Below are positions 10,443 to 20,491 of a DNA stretch of 21,424 nucleotides, piece by piece. The notes under the pieces were generated by a model, which did not search any database, was not told the DNA's origin, and worked only from the letters and a program-made list of their open reading frames with translations. Position numbers and translations under genes: made by a program. This DNA comes from Acanthamoeba lenticulata (taxonomy: Eukaryota > Discosea > Longamoebia > Acanthamoebidae), in NCBI GenBank assembly GCA_002179805.1, contig NAVB01001837.1:1-21424 (forward strand), written 5' to 3'. Position 1 is the stretch's first letter. Every line of letters begins with the position of its first letter.

Positions 10443-12486
10443 ATGAACAGTCGCCTTCCTCTTGTGCTTATCTTGGCGATCACGATCGTCTGCTGCCTGG
10501 CTTCTTCCTGTGTGGCCAAGTCGGTCGCCGCCGGAGAGTTTGCCTTGAACGGCCGCACCACTGCGGGATCAGGCAGCAGCCAGATCGACTGGTACACACC
10601 ATACGACCACTTTCTCTTTGTCTTGTTGTTCCTACTGTTTCTGACCTTGTGGCGCGTGTAGGGACACGATCTACTCGGGCAACTTCACGCCCCACACGTC
10701 GGTCTTTGTGCAAGACTACTTCACCGCCTCCTCGGGAAGCCCGCAAAGGGACCCCTCCTCCTGGTTCCAAGGCCACTCCAAGGATACCTACGACATCCCC
10801 GAATGGAAGTGGACGCCTAGTACGAAGCCGCTACTTTCTACCTTTTTGCTTGCCTAAAGGCTAACCCAAGGCGCAGACCTCAACACCAACGACAAGGGCA
10901 ACATCCTCAACGCCTACGCCGCGGTCATCTCGTCCAACGACACCTCTGGTCGCGTTTCCATCTACTTTGGTCTCGACCGCGAAGCCCAGAACGGCCAAGC
11001 CACGGTCGGCTACTGGTTCCTCCAAGACCCGAACTTTGGGCCGGGCGGCTTCGTCAACGGCCAAGCCTACGCCTTCAACGGCGTACACAAGGATGGTGAC
11101 TTGCTTGTAGTGGCCGACTTCCCCGGGCAGGGAAGCTCCACCCCAGCCAGCATCCAAGTCCTCATGTGGCGCGCGGGCAACGTGAGGTACGACGACTTCC
11201 ATCTTGTGGTTGTTATGTCTTGCAAGCATTAACAAATATGAGGGTACAGCTCGATCTTCTACACCAACACCAACGCCAAGTGTAACGCCAGCGACGCGAG
11301 CCAGGTGGTGTGCGCCATCACCAACGACTACGAGAACGTCAGCTCGCCCTGGTACTATGACGGCAAGTTTGCCCAGGGCTACTCCATCCCCGCCAGGAAC
11401 TTCTTTGAAGGTGAAGTCTCTTCCTCTTCGTCCTCTTCAAAGACATCGCCATCTTGTTCATCAAGTTGACCTTGACCATGGTCTCCATCGGCAGGCGGCC
11501 TGTTGGTGACGGGGCTGTCCAACCTCACGGGGCTGGCCCACACGCCGTGCTACTCGTCCTACTTGGCCACCACGCGCGTCTCCAACCAGATCAACGCCGA
11601 GTCCATGGACTTTGCCTACGGCGCACTCAAGCAGTGCGGCCTCTCCATCGACGCCAACTGCCTCGGCGGGCGCCAGCGCGTGCTTGACCTCAACGCCACC
11701 TACACCATCCCGCCCTTCGAGTGGAACTACACCGTCTCCGTCACCAACCTGTACGTGTTTGCGCCTTTTCAATTATTTTTACGATTATTTTTCTGAAAAA
11801 TACAAATTTTAATTTGTTTTCGAAAGTTTTGTACATTGACTCATTCTTTTTTCTTTTTTTTTTGAATTTCAGGGGCTACAATGACGTCAACAACGTCAAG
11901 ATCACGTTGAACAACGACCTCTTGTTCGATCTGGGCACGATGAAGGGCGACGAGACCTTTACCGGGAACGGCACCATGACCACCAACGACACCAACGTCA
12001 TCATGGGCTTCCAGGTGACTGGCTCGGCCAACTTTGCCTACGTGGCGGCCGACGGCTATAACCCGTGCACCAGCCCCGTGCCCGATGACGGCCTCACCCC
12101 TGGTACGTCAACTCTTTGTGCACCTCGCCCACATGTGGCCACCTCGTGCTGATGGCTTTCTTCCTCTTCTTCACAGGCGAGAAGGCCGCCATCGCGGTTG
12201 GCAGCATCGTGGGCGGCGCTGTGGTCGCCGGCCTCGTGGCTGGCCTTGTCCTCGCAGGGTACGATCACCTTCATGTCAATGTGTTCCGAGATGATGAGAG
12301 ATGCTGATGGTGGCGTGGCCTTTCGTCAGGTATGTGGTGCTGAAGCAGATGAACGCGGCCGCTCCTCCTCAAGAGCTGACCAGCGATATGACCAACCTTG
12401 GCGACAACGACGCCGGCGTCAACGGCCTCTTCGAAGATAACGTCACCGAAGGAACCAACCCCATGTTCACCTCGACCACCGTATAA
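10443..12486 (+). CDS. Secreted or type I membrane surface protein, 500 aa
   Basis: Eight exons close in phase: 10443-10591, 10662-10819, 10877-11186, 11250-11410, 11495-11750, 11873-12102, 12177-12258 and 12330-12486. A signal peptide is clear (Arg then LVLILAITIVCCLASSCVA, cleavage near residue 25). The long ectodomain has many N-glycosylation sequons and acidic beta-rich segments such as VSIYFGLDR, GYWFLQD and DLLVVADF. One membrane helix lies at about 425-450 (GSIVGGAVVAGLVAGLVLAG). A cytoplasmic tail of about 48 residues ends TNPMFTSTTV, containing NPxF (a possible endocytic signal) and a T-T-V end resembling class I PDZ ligands. The ectodomain pattern (NAYAA, IYFGLDR, GYWFLQ, DLLVVADF) resembles repeats I recall from bacterial cell-wall surface proteins; that likeness is from memory. 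Ligand and function are unknown. Confidence 0.85.
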
Positions 12487-12640
12487 TTATTACACAGGGC
12501 TCCTTCATACTTCTCCCTTTCTGTCCTCTGGCTGTACAAAGTAAAACAGATGTTTATTTCAATTTATTGATTTTATTGAATCTTATAAATTGTTATGGTT
12601 AAAAATAAATAAGACTAATAAAATAAATAAGATAAGATAT

Positions 12641-14024
12641 TTATTGAACCTGACACGCGTCAGAAGTTGATTCTGTCGGTTCTTGCCTCTTTGTAGACCG
12701 GCTGTGTAGAATTTTAGCAGAAGGAGGCCAGCAAAAGAGTTCCACTTCACCATCACCATTGCATGATGGTGCAGCTGCTGGAAGAGGCCAAGGAAGGGCC
12801 AAGTGGCTCAGGTATTCGATCACTGTGTTGACTGCACAACACCATCAATGTCGCGGGTGAAAAGGAGATGATGGCCTGGTCAATCAGGTACCTTGATTGT
12901 AATCCCTGTTGCTCACTTCGGCCCACATGCACGCGTGAATTTTGCTGGCCATCTCCAAGGCCTCTCGCTTTCCCACCACGCGCCTGCTTGCGGCCAGGTC
13001 GCGTTTGCAGCCGATCAATGCTGGCCAACAAACCACACAATCAGTCACACGGCCCAAGTAAGCTGTTGCATCGAAACGCACCATGGACAAAGGCCCGGAA
13101 CGGTTCTTCTGCAGCACTTTCCACCATTTTGTACCAATACTCGACTTGCTCAAATGAGTGGCGACTCGTGATGTCGTAGAAGATGAGGACCACACTCGCT
13201 CCGCGGCAGAACATCGGAGCTAGGGCTGGTCCTGTTAAATCCCACACTAGCACCACACATGAGTGTGATTCAAGTTGGTGATTCGTAGGGTGAAAGGAGA
13301 TTACAGTACTGTCCATCTTGGCCACCGTCCCGCCAAGCCAGTATTTCTTGATGTAGAAGTCGGCACTTACAGTCGATGGCGCAATCCCGTCGGCGTTCCG
13401 GTGGATCAGTTGATTCACAAAGCTTGTCTTGCCACAGCCTTGACACAGGAGCGTTTAATTCCCCGCTCCACCTCAGGCAAGACACAGCAATCCAATCATC
13501 AGTACCTGGCGCACCAAGCACTATCGTCTTGAAACTGTGCTGATGTCGTGCTGCGAGGGCAGTTGCCACATCCTCTTGGCCAGTACCAGAATTCAGCGCT
13601 GTGCTCGAGCACATTCATCCTCAGCAGAGTTAGTGCGTGCATTCGGTGACCGTGATCAGTCTATTGAGGGCTGCGCAACTCTTTACTCGGCGGCTGCAGT
13701 AAGGCTGGTAGTGCGGGTGCCCGTTGCACGCCAGCACACGCTCCAAGTAGAGTCGTTTCCAGAAGCCCTCTTCATGAGCATCGTCGTCCCAGCTGCTGAT
13801 TGCAAAGCGTCGCCATAGCGTGTTGCTCGAGGCGACTGCGTGCATGGTCTACGCCCCAAGATAGTAGGAGTAAGATGATACTCTTTCATAAAACAGCCGC
13901 AGGGAACGGGAAGGAGCACCCTGGAGACCTGGGCGAGCACGCACAAGTGTCGCGGCGAAAGGAATCTGGCAATGCCCAACAGCAACTCGTTTGGCAGGTT
14001 TGGCAGCAGCCGCACCTCCTCCAT
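12641..14024 (-). CDS. F-box/Rab-like small GTPase fusion, 315 aa
   Basis: Seven exons close in phase: 14024-13920, 13848-13687, 13572-13506, 13438-13310, 13246-13082, 13020-12892 and 12831-12641. Residues 5-60 form an F-box (LPNLPNELLLGIARFL, then NTLWRRFA), the module that binds Skp1 in SCF ubiquitin ligases. Residues about 100-280 form a Rab-like GTPase with P-loop GAPGCGKT (109-116), switch Thr in PSTVSADF, WDLTGP (156-161), IFYDIT and CKRD (214-217). WDxAGQ is altered to WDLTGP, losing the catalytic Gln, and NKxD is altered to CKRD, so hydrolysis or nucleotide choice may be unusual. The last four residues, CQVQ, form a possible CaaX prenylation box. The third acceptor is uncertain (13573, or a later in-phase AG). 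A start at 14093 would add 23 residues. AATAAA overlaps the stop codon. It is a relative of the next gene, without ankyrin repeats. Confidence 0.82.
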
Positions 14025-14065
14025 CTTCAGGGCAAATGGTTTGTTTTTCTTCTTTCTTTTGAAGA

Positions 14066-14110
14066 GAAGAAGCACGTGACATCCTCTGGTCATATTTTGG
14101 ACATATTCAT
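14066..14110 (-). promoter_or_regulatory. Possible shared upstream element with CACGTG palindrome
   Basis: CACGTG (an E-box/G-box type palindrome) followed by conserved AT-rich sequence lies about 50-90 bases upstream of the F-box/Rab start. An equivalent segment lies upstream of the ankyrin/F-box/Rab gene at 17042-17095. Conservation may simply reflect the recent block duplication, so a promoter role is a guess. Confidence 0.3.
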
Positions 14111-14150
14111 ACTTAATTAATTACGCTAAAGCTGCCTGTGGTGGGGCCCT

Positions 14151-14288
14151 CTTTCAGTAGGCGAGGAGGGCAAGCGCGACGCAGCCGTTGCTCACGTCCT
14201 CCAAGCAGGCGGCGATCTTCTTTCAGTAGGCGAGGAGGGCAAGCGCGACGCAGCCGTTGCTCACGTCCTCCAAGCAGGCGGCGATCTT
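14151..14288. repeat. Perfect 69-bp tandem duplication
   Basis: Bases 14151-14219 are repeated at 14220-14288 without visible differences. The unit covers the last codons and stop of the duplicated kinase tail. It is absent from the intact kinase gene, so it arose after the block was copied. Confidence 0.9.
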
Positions 14289-14339
14289 CTTGAACGAAGG
14301 CCGCTCCGACGGTTGAATCGCCAGCACCGCTCCACCAGC
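14152..14339 (-). pseudogene. Truncated copy of the TKL kinase last exon
   Basis: The minus strand encodes the kinase C-terminus (RPSFKKIAACLEDVSN, then CVALALL) almost exactly as at 17255-17138. The upstream exons are missing. One G is lost near 14311, which shifts frame between the WRFNPSE and RPSF equivalents. The terminal 69 bp is duplicated. No start or promoter can be seen, so this is a dead fragment carried by the block duplication. Confidence 0.9.
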
Positions 14340-14407
14340 CTGTGCATGCGTGTGTGCGCGTGTGAGCGCACCTGCATCAGGTGTACACGCCACTGGCTTG
14401 GCTTTGT

Positions 14408-16918
14408 TTATTTCACCACACAAGTCTGCTTCATGGGGGAGGTCGTGGCGGCCACTTCTCGTCCCGTAGATGACATGGCGAAGAGCTGATCGAGAAGTTG
14501 CTTCTGAGGCAGGCACCAGCCTGTCTCTACGCCCGGTCGACTAGCGAACGGGTTGAGATCGTGAGTAGTTGCCTCCGTGAGCTGGAAGAAGGCCTCGTCG
14601 ACTTTACGGACGGACACAAAAAAGGGGACCCCAGACCACGCCCACGAGCCGTTGGTGAGTTGGGCAGAGGTGTGAGGGAGAACCAGAGAAGAAAGACGCA
14701 CCACCATCGCTAGTGAGGCTGCTGACCTCGATCCACCCGATGGCGCCCAGTTCCTCGGACAAGGCCAAGCCTTCCGCAGGCGTCACCTGCCTGCTTGTTG
14801 GCGCGAGATCGCTCTTGGTGCCCACTGTGCACGCAAGAAGAATGTGTTTGTAAACGGAAATGTCAGAATTTCACTAATTTCATGGACAGGGCTCATCGTG
14901 GAGCACTCGACCGAGCAAAAGTGCCGCCTCTTCGTTGTGTACGCGCACTTCCGCAGCCCATCGACGGACGTCCACCCACGACTGCCGGCACGTGATGTCG
15001 TAGACCAGCATGATACCATTGGCACCGCGGTAGTAGGCTCTCGGAATGCAGCGGAAGCGCTCCTCTCCCGCCTTGTCCCACACTGCGGCAAGGCAGCAAG
15101 AGAGCTCCGGATGTAAGCCACCCGAGGAAAGCCTCGAGGACAGGAAGAGGAACAAAGAGGACAAGGAGCCGTAGTACCCTGCATCTTGAAGCGAAGACCC
15201 AGGAGCGCGACGATCCGACTGCCAAACTCGACCCCGATGGTGCGCTGGTAGGGTGCATGGTACGAGTCGTTGATGAAGCGGTTGTGGATCTGCGTCTTGC
15301 CCACCCCTGACATCCATCCCGCATCCCCAACTGGCCGCTGTTAACAGCGCCGCGCTCGACGTGTGGGCCAAAAGGGAAGAGTGAAGGGGCCTACCTGCGT
15401 CGCCGCAGATGACGAACTTGAGCAGGTGGTCATAGTTGCTGCGGTCTGGGTGTTGGTTGGTCGCCGGCTTGAGAGAGATCATCCCGCGGCTCTCTATTGC
15501 TCTCAACGCATGAATGAACCCCAAAACGAATGGGACAACTTAATTGAAAGCAAAACACGGGCCTGGCGTACTGCGGAAGTGGGCGTATTGCTTGAGTCGC
15601 GGCTGGAGCCACGCCATGTAGTGCTGTTTGCACGACGCCTCCTCGCGCGGATGCTCGCCGCCTAGCTGCCCACTGCCCGTTTCAGCCCGGGACTTGGCGG
15701 TTTGTACACTGCAAAAACGGCGCCACAGGCAGTCGGCGCTGCTGACCTCGTTCAGCGTCTGCCCAGCCGCCACGGATGAGTCATTAGCTTTACCGTCGGT
15801 CGCCTCTACGATCGGACTACGAACGGACGACTACGGACCGAGCAGGTCTGGGCCACGGCGCACAGATCCTTGGGCTCGAGACGAGCCAGGATGTAGTGAA
15901 ACAGCTCCAGCGGCATGAAAAGCAGTGGGCAGGCGCGGTAGCTCCAGCTCTCGATCATTTTCGCCACGGCCATGTGGCCTTCGCGTCGCGCCACCTCGGC
16001 CGCGTCGCCGTACTTGCTTTGGGCTTGCGCATTGGCGCGGCTGGCGAGGAGGAGCGACACCACGGCGGCGTGGCCAAAGTGGGCGGCGTAGTGGAGGCCT
16101 GTCTGGCCGTCCTGGTCTGCGTGGTCCACGTTGGTGATGTGCTTGCCCTGGAGCAGGAACTGGACGGCGGGCCAGTTGCCGCGCGCGCAGGCCAAGTGGA
16201 ACGGCGTAATGCCCAGTCGATCTTGCCTGGCTCGAGGCCAGCGCCGTCCATAAGAAAACCTTCTCGCCTCGAGAAGAACAGGAAAGGCAAGAGAGGAGGA
16301 GAGGGTAATGGGGATGGGCGAACCAGTCAGGCGTGGCTCCGACGGAGAGAAGCAGCTGCCAGAACTTGATCGATGCCGGTGTGACGCCCATCCAAGTCCG
16401 CATGATCGTGTTGACCCATCTTGAGGGTGCCGTCGATGGCAGCTGAGATGGTAGATAGAAGATGAGAGAGGGAAGAATGTTAGGACGGACGGCTGAGGTG
16501 CCTAGAAGACTCTGCCTCTGGTCAGCGGCGTACGGGAGGGAAAGGACCCTTTTGGCATTCCGCCAACGCGTGCAATTCGGTTCGCGTTCGCTCTCTCTGC
16601 AACGACGTTGCGCCACGCTCTATGAGCAACCTCGCGAGGTTCATGTTGTTGCACTTGACTGCGGCGAGGAGAGGCCACAGGCCGAGGTCGTCCTGTTCAT
16701 TTGCACTGTGCCCCTCTGTGTGCACGCTTCTCGTTTTTAGACCACATGCGCTAAAGGTTTCGACTTCGTCACGTACGTTGGAGAAGGTCGAGTACGGCAG
16801 CTTCGTCGCCCTCAAGCACGGCACTTGTGAGGTAGGGTGCCGTTTGCTGATGGCCTCTCGGCGACTTCGCCAAGTCTTCCCTTTGCGTATGCGAGGGGGG
16901 CATAACACTCGTGCTCAT
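14408..16918 (-). CDS. Ankyrin-repeat/F-box/Rab-like GTPase fusion, 579 aa
   Basis: Ten exons close in phase: 16918-16777, 16715-16534, 16442-16324, 16226-15839, 15758-15572, 15499-15395, 15306-15178, 15082-14912, 14824-14702 and 14601-14408. Residues about 30-245 hold ankyrin repeats (DLGLWPLLAAVKCNNMNLAR, GITPFHLACARGNWPAVQFL, GQTGLHYAAHFGHAAVVSLL). An F-box follows (MPLELFHYILARLEPKDL, 252-269, then CLWRRFC). The Rab-like GTPase has GDAGVGKT (372-379), RTIGVEF, WDKAGEERF (419-427; Gln changed to Glu), LVYDIT and TKSD (477-480). It ends CVVK, a possible CaaX box. The family logic suggests an SCF adaptor whose ankyrins choose a target and whose lipidated GTPase places it on a membrane; this is inference. 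The starts of exon 6 (acceptor 15500) and exon 3 are the least certain. AATAAA overlaps the stop codon. Confidence 0.85.
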
Positions 16919-17032
16919 GATGTCTGCGCCACAAAGTGACGAATTTTGAGAAGAAACAGCACAACACTTTCACCTGCTTGAGAGAAGGGAAGCTCCTGGA
17001 ACTGTTCTTCGAACGAGCTTCAGTCGACACAA

Positions 17033-17301
17033 AGAAGAGAAGAAGCACGTGACATCCTCTGGTCATATTTTGAACATATTCATACTTCTTTATTAATTAA
17101 TTACACGAAAGGCTGCCGGTGGTGGTGGGGGCCTCTTTCAGTCGGCGAGGAGGGCAAGCGCGACGCAGTCGTTGCTCACGTCCTCCAAGCAGGCGGCGAT
17201 CTTCTTGAACGAAGGCCGCTCCGACGGGTTGAATCGCCAGCACCGCTCCACCAGCCTGTGCGTGTGTGCGTGCGCGTGTGTGCGTGCGCGTGTGAGCGCG
17301 T
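17033..17301. repeat. Duplicated block, copy 2 (source copy at the kinase 3' end)
   Basis: Contains the intact last kinase exon, the short gap to the ankyrin/F-box/Rab gene and its CACGTG-containing upstream segment. Because the kinase is complete here, this is the likely donor of the copy at 14059-14372. Confidence 0.88.
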
Positions 17302-20300
17302 GTGCTCTCGGCCAGCGCGTGTGTGGCATGCTAATGTCGTGTGTCATGACTGCGGCCGTACCGTCGCAGGCGTTCGGGGACGGCGCAGCTATCGGGGAAG
17401 CGGGGCGTGCAGCCCTTGGCGATGAGCTCGGCCACCTTGTTGTCCTCCACGTCGGCAAAGGGCTTCTCGCTGGTCAGCAGCTCGAAGAGCAGATTCCCAA
17501 AACTGTACACGTCGGCCTTCCGGCTGTAGGGCTCCCCGTTCGACACCTCCGGCGCCCTGCACCGGCAAAAAAAAGAGAGAGATAAGCATTATTGTTAATT
17601 AAAAATAAATAAAATAAATGCACCAAGAATTCAAATAATTAAATAGAAAATGAAATACCGGTAGCGTGGATTGCCGTTCTTGGAGAAGCGCACGGAGCCG
17701 CGCTTGGGCTTATCGACTGCAATCCCAAAGTCGCCGATGCACACCCGGCCCTCCACCGACGGATGCAAAAATATATTGCCTGTACAACAAATTAATCAAT
17801 ATTAATTTCAGAAAAAGAAAAAGAAAAAGAAAGAAGAAAGAAGAATAGAAAGGTACCAAGCGAGAGGTCGCGGTGGAGGATGGGGGGCTTGAGGGCGTGG
17901 AGATACTTCATGCCCTCGGCCACCTCGCGCCCGACCCGCACGGCCTGCTCCAGCGTGAGGCGCTGGCCCTGGCCCTTCTTGTGCAGCACGTTGTCCAGAC
18001 TCCCACCCTCGCACAGCTCCGTCACGATGCAGTAGTACGGGTCCGTGCAGTACCCTGTTTAGAGGATTATTAACAATTAATAAAACATTAAACTCCAAAA
18101 ACGAAATAAAAACTGTAAAAAAAGTAATTGGAATTTACAATCAATTCAAAAATATAAAAGAAACAAGAAAAAAGCAGCGCACCACGGAGGTTGACGGTGT
18201 GAGGCGACTTGAGGGTGCGCTTGAGGGCCTCGACCTCGCGCTTGTAGGGCTTCTCGGGGTGGAAGAGGTCCCCGCGGAGGATCTTGACGGCCACGCGGTG
18301 GGGCTCGCCCCGGAGGTAGGCCTCGTACACGTTCCCGTAGCACCCGCCCCCGATGGGCCCCACAAAGTCCAGATCGAAGAAGTTGATCTCCGACGCCGGT
18401 CCGGCCTCGCCTGGCCCATGTCGTTGCTGCTGTTGGTGGTCTCCATCGTCGACCTGATGGTGGGCCGTCACCGCCCTATGCGGCTGCCCGATCTCGAAAT
18501 ACGTGTCCACCACACCGGCGCCCTTCTGCGTCTGCACCTCCTTCTCTTTCCTGTTTTTTTTAATTATTTATTTGTAAATTAGTTTCGCTCATTTGTTTTA
18601 TTTTAAAAAATAAAATAAAAATTATGACGTACCGCTTGCGGAGGAGATGGAAGAGAGTGCGGCGGCACTTTTCCTTCTTCTTTTGCTCGTGGCCCTCGTC
18701 CTTGCCGATGCCGCGCTCCATGAGCTCCACCCAGCTGGGCCGCTCCTGCAGCAATCGCTCCAGCGCGTCCGTCGACGACCGCATCCGCTCCTTCACATCA
18801 GTCTCGGGCTTCAGGGCGGCCGAGGCCGCTGGGCCCTTGTTGCTGGTGTTGGTGTTGAGCTCAACAACGTCGGCCCACTCCTTCTCGAGCCGGGCAAAGA
18901 GCTCCTTCAGGTTGGCGCTGCGCTGGGCGGCCTCGTGCAGTCGCTGCTGCTGTTGCTGGGCCTGCGTGCGGGCTGGCGACGTCACGCGCTCGCCGCTGCC
19001 GACAAGCTGCTGCGGCTCGCCGGCGGGCGCGGCGACGTGAGCCGAGAGGTTGAGCGGCGCCGTGGGGCTGTTGATCTTGCTCTTGAGCTTGGCCTTCGTG
19101 TTGAAGAGGCCGCGCTCAAAGACCTCCTTCCATGTGGGGCGGCCCTTGAGCCACCGGTCAAGCACGATGCAGCGCTCCTCGAGCCGCGGCGACACCCCGC
19201 CGGGCACGACCACGGCCGGTCTCTGGCCCTGTGCCGCCCCCGTGGCTGTGGCCGACGCGGCCGGCGTGCTCAACGTGGCCGATGACGTGCCACCCGAGTC
19301 CCGGAGCGGCGGCGTTGTGGCCTCGCGCGGGGACTTGCTCACCTTGACCACCTTGGACTTCTGGAGCGGCAGGAACTTCTCCCACGACGGGCGCTTCTTG
19401 AGAGGCTTGCCCGTCGTCGCGTCAGCCGCGGGGCTGTCGCTGCTGCTGTTGGGCGAGCCCTCGCGCAGGATGTGCTTGAACTCGGTCGACGAGATCGTGA
19501 GGCAGCGTAGGGCGCGCCTCGTCGTTGAGGCCGACGCGGTCGTGGCGTCGGTGGCCGTCGTCACCGCACCGCGCGCCGTCGAGCCTCGCTGCTTGGCCGT
19601 TGATCGCGATGAGAAGGTGTCCTCAGACGAGACCCACAAGTTGTTGATGTCGCCCGCGGCCTTGCCTGTCCGGCGCTGGGCCTGGGCTGGTGTTGACGTG
19701 CCGGGGCCCGACGACAGCGACGCGTCGGCCGTCGAGGGCGAGACCCAGAAGCGCGGATCAAAGATGCTGCACGTGCGCGACGGCGACTTGGATTGGGCGC
19801 GACGCCGGCCGTTGTTGGCGGACTTGGCTTTGCGTGCCGGTCGCACCTCCTTGTTGGAGCTCGCCCTGCCGCCGCCCAGTGACGACGGGCCCGAGGCCGA
19901 CGAGGGCAGTGACTCGACCACGACGGTTGTGGCGGCCGATTCGCGGGTGCGGCCCCGCACGGTTGGTGGGGGTGAGCACGACGATGGGGTTGTTGATGAT
20001 GAGGTTGTTGTTGACGAAGAGGTAGGGGTTGTAGCGGCAGTGGTGTCAATGGCTTCGTCGGCCGCATCTTCGTCCGAATGGCGGTTGAAGATCTCTTCGA
20101 GGCGATGCGTGCGTCGTTTGATCTTGCCCAGCTGACGCTTCCGCTTTTTGTCGAGTACAACCTCGATGGCCTCTTGCAGCTTCTTCTTGTCCTTGTCGTT
20201 CCAGCCCATGAGCTCAGAGCCGCTCTCCAGCTGCTGCTTCTTCTTTTGCAGCTGTTGAATCTCCTCGGACAGGAGCTTGGTGCTGGAGAGGGGCTGCAGA

Positions 20301-20491
20301 GGATCGGATCGAGTGCGTCGATGATGGTTGAGCGGCCGTGTACGGTCGCGGCCGCGTACTGATCCGCGACTCGAGCGCACTTTGAATGTTACATTCTTCA
20401 GCGTATGGCCATACTCTGCCGAGCACGAAGAGGACGATCCCAGGCGCACGGGTGACTTCGATGATGCCATCGGGGGGCCCAATGCGCTCAT
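17138..20491 (-). CDS. TKL-type protein kinase with RPEL-like motifs, 952 aa
   Basis: Six exons close in phase: 20491-18633, 18550-18183, 18054-17857, 17779-17659, 17556-17362 and 17255-17138. The C-terminal third is a kinase domain. It has loop GGGCYGNV, Lys in VAVKILRG, TELCEGGSL (hinge side), catalytic HRDLSLGN, DFG in GDFGIAV, APE in RAPEV, DVYSFGNLLFELLT and a closing CWRFNPSERPSF. The pattern is tyrosine-kinase-like, so Ser/Thr or dual specificity is expected. The long N-terminus (1-620, one exon) is Ser/Thr-rich and basic, with a Lys/Gln helix at about 72-135. It has three RPEL-like motifs: RPSWEKFLPL (about 367), RPTWKEVFERGLF (about 450) and RPSWVELMERGI (about 583). RPEL motifs bind actin in other proteins, so actin sensing is a possible but unproven role. 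The ATG at 20491 opens a single long uninterrupted frame. Confidence 0.9.
17256..17332. repeat. Alternating purine-pyrimidine GT/GC tract in the last kinase intron
   Basis: Runs of GTGTGTGCGTGCGCGTGT type fill most of the 106-nt intron. Such tracts can adopt Z-DNA and are length-variable. A shorter version survives in the duplicated block. Confidence 0.85.

Larger units (their letters stand above)
14059..14372. repeat. Duplicated block, copy 1 (kinase tail plus intergenic sequence)
   Basis: Nearly identical to 17033-17301 from the GAAGAGAAGAAGCACGTGAC box through ATATTCATACTT and ATTAATTA, then through the kinase last exon into its GT-rich intron. Differences are few: small indels, a deleted G near 14311, and a 69-bp internal duplication found only here. 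It separates the two F-box/Rab genes. Confidence 0.9.

Noticed and set aside
17045..17066. ATG at 17066 as the start of the ankyrin/F-box/Rab gene
   Set aside because: Its frame runs into low-complexity sequence that does not meet the ankyrin frame. The ATG at 16918 opens directly into the first ankyrin-like exon and closes all phases.
17256..17332. GT/GC-rich repeats as a CRISPR-like or telomeric array
   Set aside because: There is no regular spacer pattern or telomere unit. It is a simple alternating tract inside a short intron.
19050..20135. Long plus-strand open frame opposite the kinase N-terminus
   Set aside because: It is an antisense shadow of a 1.86-kb GC-rich exon, with no recognisable domain and no start context.
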